Shown piece after piece: positions 57,840-64,000 of a stretch of DNA of 64,000 bases. The DNA is from Taenia hydatigena (lineage: Eukaryota; Platyhelminthes; Cestoda; Cyclophyllidea; Taeniidae), in the NCBI GenBank assembly GCA_036345935.2, contig JADWOT020000006.1, positions 18,698,519 to 18,762,518 on the forward strand, in the 5' to 3' direction. Both the position numbers and the translations under genes were made by a program. The notes beneath the pieces were generated by a model that was not told where the DNA came from, searched no databases, and worked only from the letters and a program-made list of their open reading frames with translations. Numbering within the stretch: the stretch's first letter is position 1; each line of letters begins with the position of its first letter.

Positions 57840-60800
57840 TGCATTGTGTATGTATAAAGCTTATTTTACACCAAAGCATGCGTTTTGCTGCATCATGCAT
57901 TTATTAAATTTACTTCACACCGATGTAATTGTGCTTGAATATTTTTTGAAGTAGTAAGTTTTATATGATGAATTGAATCTATTTTTATTTCGGGGAAGGC
58001 ACATGTAAATATATTTTTCAGTAGCTAAACCGATAACAAATAGTAGTGCCGAAGTATGTATACATTAGTCTGTCATAAAATGAATTATACAGCAATGCAT
58101 TTATGTGTGAACATTCCATTTTTGATAATATTTCTTCACAACGGTATGTGCGCTACTTATGCTTCTCTAAACGTACCTTTAGGGCGAAAGACAGAAGTAC
58201 AATTCGAGCCTCTTACTTGATGAGAAGATCAAATTCACTGACGTGGAGGGGAGCTCGCCATTCAGCTCCACTCCTCCCGTTTTGACACCACTGGTTACTT
58301 TCTTAGCTGCAATAAAGATGCCCCAAGGCAGTAAATCTTTCCGTTAAGAATTTAATCTACACTAGTTTGTTCATTTGAATGTATCATGCATTAGTGGAAT
58401 TCATTTTACACAAGATATATTGGATATAATTTAATAATTTTTCACTAGTTCCTGTGTATATGCATCCGTAACCTGTTGCTTATTTTGATCTCAAATTAAG
58501 GTTCGTATAAGAAAGTGTATTTCCTTGTTTTACAAATCGAATATAAAGAAGCGCATGGATGCGCGGATGTCGTTTTTAATGGTAAATTTGATTGCACACA
58601 AGGCATATTTATGTGGTTGCATTTTGCACTAACAATAGTGATTTCTTACCTGAGCACAAATCTATGCATGTTATTTGTGTTGGTGGAGGCCTATTCAAAT
58701 CAATGTATTCTCCGTCGCAAAAACTGGTTTTTTTATCAATGCATGTGCGAGGAGTTATAGTTTTACAAGTAAAATAACTTCTGTGCAGACATAATTTGTT
58801 ATTGCGGAATCGGTTGTGGCCAATGCATAGGCGCATGCATTGAGCATTGGTGAGACCGAGTCTACAAGGAGGCATGTTTTGTCGATGCACTTCCTCGAGG
58901 TGAGCCTTATCTCACACCACTGCATTTATTATATGCTGTTCAATTTTGCATGAGTTAAATCAACTCATGGATATGTTCTACTAGAGAGTGAAATTAAATG
59001 ACGAATTTAGCTGAATATACTTCAGTGCAGTTGAGCTAATTTTAATTTTACTGAACATTTGTGGAATGTGCTGGGCTATCGGGGATGTGACTTTGCACCA
59101 AGCTATGTGCATGGAGGCGCACAATTTGTCAATGGACTTGCCTTTGTGCCAATGCTTTTTGAGCGATCAGATGTTTACTTTTAGTTTATTTTAAACCAAT
59201 GAAAATTTTGTGGAAGTGTTGGGTGACGTTTAAATTGAATTGCACACCAAGACAATTTCTATAGAGGCATTTAACTGTTGTTAATGAGTTTTGACCAAAG
59301 CATGAGTCTTTGTACGAAAATTGCTTTGATAAAATATGTTTTACATCTAAGTATGTGTGCACAAAGGCATTTCATGTTAGAGGTGGTGATTTTCGACAGA
59401 GACGCATGTGTGCGAGTGTGTTTTTTTAAATAGTAACCCAAATTTTGAACTGGGGCGTGTTAGAAAAGATGCATTTCCATAAGTGATATGTGTGTGTGCA
59501 CACAACTTGTGATCGCGAACTCGAATTAACATCAAGGCATGTGCTCATGTATTTCACGTACTTAAATTAGTTTCGTCTCAAGGCTTATGTGTGAATATAT
59601 TTTTGTGATATGGATATTTTTACGGTATGTGTGTGAGTGGACGAAAAGTTCGTGTTAATGATATTGGCCTCACATCAAGGCATGTGCGTATTGTATTGTG
59701 TTTTGCACCATGACAATTGCATTTAATTTCATTTTGTCTAGGTGGATTTTTTGCAAATAGAGTTTGTTTTTTATAGTACTGAATGTACATGGAAATGTGA
59801 TTTGAATTACGGATATTGTGAACAATTCTTCCGTCTAGAACGAGGGTGTGTCGGCCTCCGGGGAGCGACCACGCTGCTCTACGACCAGGTTAAAAATGTT
59901 CTCTTACCTCTGGCCTAAAAAGCGCATTTAAAGAACATAAGCATTACACATCTCCATCAACCCACTTTATGTTTCATGACCGCAATTTTTAGCATTTAAC
60001 TTTCTTTCGCACAATCACTTATGTGTATTAAAGAATATGTGTTTGGAAAGCTGATTTTCCAAAAATGCATGCTTGTGTGGATATAAATGGTATAAATGCG
60101 ATTGACGTTTGCGTAAAAGCATGTGTACGTGGATGTATTTGTTGTGGCAGAATTCTTGTGTGCTATCTTAAGTATGTGAACGCATTATGTGTCAGCAAAA
60201 TGTGATTTTATTAAGACAGGCTTGCGTCGAAATATTGCAGATCAGTGCGATTTAGCTTGCTCCAGTGTTTGTGTATGCATTCAAAGGTATGTTTGAGTGG
60301 ACACAATTTTTTAATAATGCTGCATGTACTCTGTGACATACGTGGGGAAGTATTAAATGCCATTGAAATAATTTTACACAGAAGCCTATTTGTCGATATA
60401 GCATGCACAAGCAAATTTAACTTCAAGCGAAAGGCATAGTTGTGCTGGTGTAAAGATGTTTTCGGCGAAATAGATTTTAATTGGACACGCGATTGGCTGC
60501 CTTGCGTGAATTTTTATTACATGCCTGTAAAATTGTTAGTGAACAAAAGCGTGTTTACGTAAGCAAATTGCGTTGCACTAAAACTAGTTTGACAACGAAC
60601 CATGGGTACCTCGATGTGGTGTGTTTCAGTGGAACAGGATTCATCCCAGTGCTGTTGTACGTTACAACAAGATACAAAGGTGTTTGAAAATTTATTGTAA
60701 TTCATGACATGATTACACACAATTTTCCAAAAAAAATTAATCTCACATTAAAGTATAATCAAATGAACAAAAATCGTCAGCGCAAAATAAATCTTTGCAT

Positions 60801-61500
60801 TGATGACAGCAAGAGCGCAAATGTGCATAAATGATTTTTAACCAAGGCATGTTTGTGTAAGCGCAATCAGTTCATAAATGTAGTTTTTATGTATCGGCAA
60901 AAATAAGTACGTATATTTCATTAAAGTTAAATTTTTGCAAGAACCCGTACCCATCCAGGCACATTTTGCATCAGCGCAAATGGCTTTTCGGAAGGGCATA
61001 TCCAATAGAAACGTTCCACGATAAAGCAATTGTAATTATACTTTTCACTGGTGAAAGTGGTTTTGCGCAAACAAATGACCAAGCAGATGGCATTCGTGTT
61101 GGCAAGGTAGACTTCGTATAAAGTCATTTTGTGTGGATGCAATGCACATTTGCTGAACTGATTTATTAATCAAGTCTGCCTGTGTAGATAATCTCTAGGT
61201 GCTTGAAGGCAGAAGAAGGCATAATACTAGGGCAGAATATACATCCTCTAAAGAGAGGGAACGGGGCTGCTGGCATGGCTCAGGGGCCAGCCCACGTGGC
61301 TAGGGCAAATGTCCACCTCTATGATCGAGGCCGAAACCGGCAGTCAAAACAAAGTATTACAGTGCTAGTAACACTGCGTTTTATAGGCAGACGTGTCTAA
61401 ATATCCATTTAGTTAAGGCAAAGTTCAAATCCTACAATGCGTGTACACATGAATATATTTCTCAATACCAGGATGGACTCTACACAAAGGCATGTTCGAT
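57840..61500 (+). repeat. Degenerate tandem repeat, forward block
   Basis: The motif ACACCAAGGCATGTGTGTG, with GGATGCATTT and TTGCAC nearby, recurs every roughly 45-75 bp in diverged form. Examples lie near 57869, 58595, 58866, 59096, 59249, 59292, 59370, 59530, 59575, 59673, 60113, 60841 and 61481. The repeat is too diverged to give exact borders or period. It is interrupted by the short element at 61183. No gene is seen in it. Confidence 0.55.
61183..61361 (+). mobile_element. Short TG..CA element
   Basis: Starts TGTAGATAATCTCTAGG, has GAAGGCAGAAGAAGGCATAA, GGGGCTGCTGGCATGGCTC and AACCGGCAGTC, and ends AAACAAAGTATTACA. Confidence 0.8.
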
Positions 61501-61529
61501 CAGATATTTGTAATGGATTTGTTTATGAC

Positions 61530-61722
61530 TGTAGCGTGCGAGACTTCCTTGATGACAAAAGACAAAAAAAGGCATAACACTTGAGCAAAATACACATGTT
61601 CAATAAACGGATGGGGATCGGGGCTGCTGGCATGGCCGAGAGACCGGCCCACACGGCAAAGACAATATGGCCATCAAAGTGACCGTAACCGAAACCGGCA
61701 ATCGAAGAAACAAAGCGTTACA
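61530..61722 (+). mobile_element. Short TG..CA element at the axis of the tandem repeat
   Basis: TGTAGCGTGCGAGACTTCC to AACAAAGCGTTACA with all internal landmarks. It lies where the surrounding tandem repeat changes orientation. Confidence 0.8.
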
Positions 61723-61734
61723 GTAGCAATGCGC

Positions 61735-63700
61735 ACGCTTGTCTGCAGTTTTACAGGAAATGTAAAACATTTACACCAATACTTGACATGTGCACACGGA
61801 TCCATTAGTGGAGCACCAAAATCAATGCCATCAAATATAATTAACGAAATGGGCCTTTGCGTAAAATTATTTCTCTTACTACAAGACACCTTTGCTTACA
61901 CGTGTATAGTAAAACAATTTTACCATGGAAATGTAGTTCAATAAATACATCCCCGTTGTAGCGTCCCGAGGCAGAATGCTAAAGTAGCTAGCAGCTAGGG
62001 AACTACAGTCACCTCTGTGGCCTTGACCGAAACCGGTATTTCCAACAAACAAGGTACTACACCCGTACCAATTTACTTTCATTAACACTGACTTTTCAAC
62101 AGACATTCTGCAATAAATCGTGCTGCACGAATGCAAAGCTCATCCACACGAACATGACTTCGTGTAAAACAATCGCACGAATATGTTTGTACGCGTGCTT
62201 TGCTGTAAAATCAAAATCACAAGTAAAAAATGTGTAATTTTGTTTCCAATGCAAGAATTTACACACGCATATACACTTCATCAGGATGCTCCAACTATGT
62301 CAAAATACATGCATGTTAATGTGTCTTGGCATAAAATTAAATTGACTAGTGCAAATTACATCCACGCAAACGCGCCTTGGTGTAAAATCGTCTCCAATAC
62401 TGTGTGGTACTTCCAAGATCATATAAATTTGTTTAAAATTTGTTTTCTTACTAGATAATGTGTCCACCTAATTTGGCTTTCTTAAGAATTAATTTCATTT
62501 ATTCAAAATGCATCAGCGTTGCCGCTATCGTGGTGTTATGTATATTGGGTGGGAAAATTAAGTTTCGCTGAAACGAATCCCAGTTGTACAGGCCTATAGC
62601 ACATCCAATGAATGCATGCTTCGGTGCAACATCGGTTTTCCCGATGCAAAATCACCGCCTACAATATATGCGATTTTTGCTCACACTTTTCCATTTAGAA
62701 CCAATTTTAATGTAGTGAATTGCATTGAAGGAACCAATTCCTCGCCTTTAATTAGACTTATCAGCAAAATTACATTTCATTTGCGCATGGCTTGGTGTGA
62801 GATCAATTCAACTGAAACGCCTTGCATTTAAGCAAACACATCTAGCTTAAAAGTAATTTTGCCATAAAATTGTTACTACATACATTAGGATTGACAAAAC
62901 TGCGCTTAATATTATGCGAAATGCATTTTGACACAGAAAATTAGTTTAAAATCAACATTACTATGATTAAGTGTATCTGCTCGAGCACATCCTTGTGTAA
63001 AATTAGCTTTGCTGGTGCAAAATTTGCCTTCGTATAATATGTTTAACAATAAGTCAACTTGGACGAATTGGACTTTTGATACTTGTACGTGCCAAAAACT
63101 GAAGTTACTGTTGAGACTCACCTTCACAGACGGGGTTACGCCCGACCTCTAACTTACTGCTAACCACTCACTCTCTGTTGCGCAAATTTGGTTTAATTAA
63201 TTTCTCTAGCGCGGATTATTCCTTATTGACGTATGTTTAGCACAAGAATAACTATATATATTCACCGTTATCAAACATAATTAATGCTAGTAAAATTAGT
63301 TATTATCTTATTTTGTTATCTAGATTGTGTGCTTTATGTCAAAACCATTCTAAAGCATTCAAATCTATCCACACATAAGCTGATGGAATTAAGACCAGTA
63401 TTACCAGTAAAAGTTGTCCTCTGATAAATGATGAAATTTTACGTCAATGCAAATATTTATGAACCTCATAAGTGGAAATTAAATAAATAGTTAAATAATT
63501 GCTTAGTGAATGCGCAGGAATTAAAATCAGTTTTGTGCAAATGCGTCCAAATGAAGTAATTTGATCGAATTCATTCCATCAACAATGCGCATGTGCAAAA
63601 TCAGAACAGGTTACTCACCTTGAATTTCTCGGATTTATGTGCGGTTCAATCGAATGCACAAACCCAATTCACTTTACCCGCATGCGCGCAAATAAAATTT
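61735..63700 (-). repeat. Degenerate tandem repeat, reverse block
   Basis: The same motif as in the forward block, but reverse-complemented: GCCTTGGTGTAAAAT, TGCAAAT and CATCCACAC. Examples lie near 61851, 62153, 62324, 62371, 62612, 62786 and 62988. It is interrupted by the deleted short element at 61957-62061. Confidence 0.55.
61957..62061 (+). mobile_element. Short TG..CA element, internally deleted
   Basis: TGTAGCGTCCCGAGGCAGAA joined almost directly to CACCTCTGTGGCCTTGACCG and ending AACAAGGTACTACA. Both ends are kept and about 90 bp of the middle are missing. Confidence 0.75.
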
Positions 63701-63831
63701 GCCAACTATTAATACTATCTCCTTTGATGACAGTATGAATGTGTGGTCAACATAATTGAAACACATGCGGGAAATCTCATTTGCCATTACCAATTTAACT
63801 TCTGGCACGTGTTGCAATGTATTAAGTGTTC

Positions 63832-63949
63832 CCTAGAGTGGCCATATTGCCTTCTGCGGGTGGCACCAATTCCCTCTGCTGCCAAATGCACGTATTCTGT
63901 CCAAGCCTTGGGTCCTCCTTCATCTTCAGAGAAGACTCGTGGCACTACA
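63832..63949 (-). mobile_element. Short TG..CA element, diverged minus copy
   Basis: Contains GAGTGGCCATATTGCC, AATTCCCTCTGCTGCC, CTTCAGAGAAGACTCG and a terminal CACTACA, the reverse complement of the family order with a deleted centre. Confidence 0.6.
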
Positions 63950-64000
63950 CTACATTACCGGTGCGAGGCTAACCATAAATGAAACCAAGCAAAAGCGGTT

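Overview
The window is animal nuclear DNA from a compact, intron-rich but repeat-bearing genome. Three observations point to a parasitic flatworm, most likely a tapeworm (inference only): a TGF-beta superfamily type I receptor, very short introns (74-75 nt) mixed with multi-kilobase ones, and many diverged short interspersed elements. No rRNA, tRNA, CRISPR array or bacterial-style operon was seen.

Layout. (1) 1-3692: non-coding, with C-rich low-complexity sequence and an eroded repeat fragment. (2) 3693-13524, minus strand: a complete six-exon gene for an activin/TGF-beta type I receptor serine/threonine kinase. I reconstruct 770 residues: signal peptide, cysteine-rich ectodomain, one membrane span, an unusually long Ser/Gly/Ala-rich juxtamembrane linker, a GS box, the kinase domain and a roughly 100-residue tail. 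A GC-rich island with a good plus-strand 5' splice site lies in its third intron. (3) 14473-16098: a cluster of about 190-205 bp elements with TG...CA ends, partly in opposing pairs, between the receptor and the next gene. (4) 16603-28280, plus strand: a seven-exon gene for a roughly 207-residue coiled-coil protein, including a 12-nt microexon. (5) 38573-49928, plus strand: ten exons for a second, larger coiled-coil protein (602 residues plus an unresolved N-terminus). (6) 52918-55256, minus strand: a CRAL-TRIO (alpha-tocopherol-transfer-protein-like) gene with intact first, second and last exons but frameshifts and stops between, so probably a pseudogene. (7) 57.5-64 kb: more copies of the short element, and a long degenerate tandem repeat whose motif runs forward before about 61.5 kb and in reverse after about 61.8 kb.

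Working together. The receptor is a membrane kinase whose L45 loop predicts signalling through the Smad2/3 branch. Neither coiled-coil protein could be assigned to a family. They lie on the same strand and could in principle be one transcription unit, but the first has a stop codon and no matching donor was found. The genes do not form an evident pathway. Repeats of two families occupy the introns of the coiled-coil genes and the gene-poor right end. I found no clearly new biological system; the most unusual items are listed as findings.
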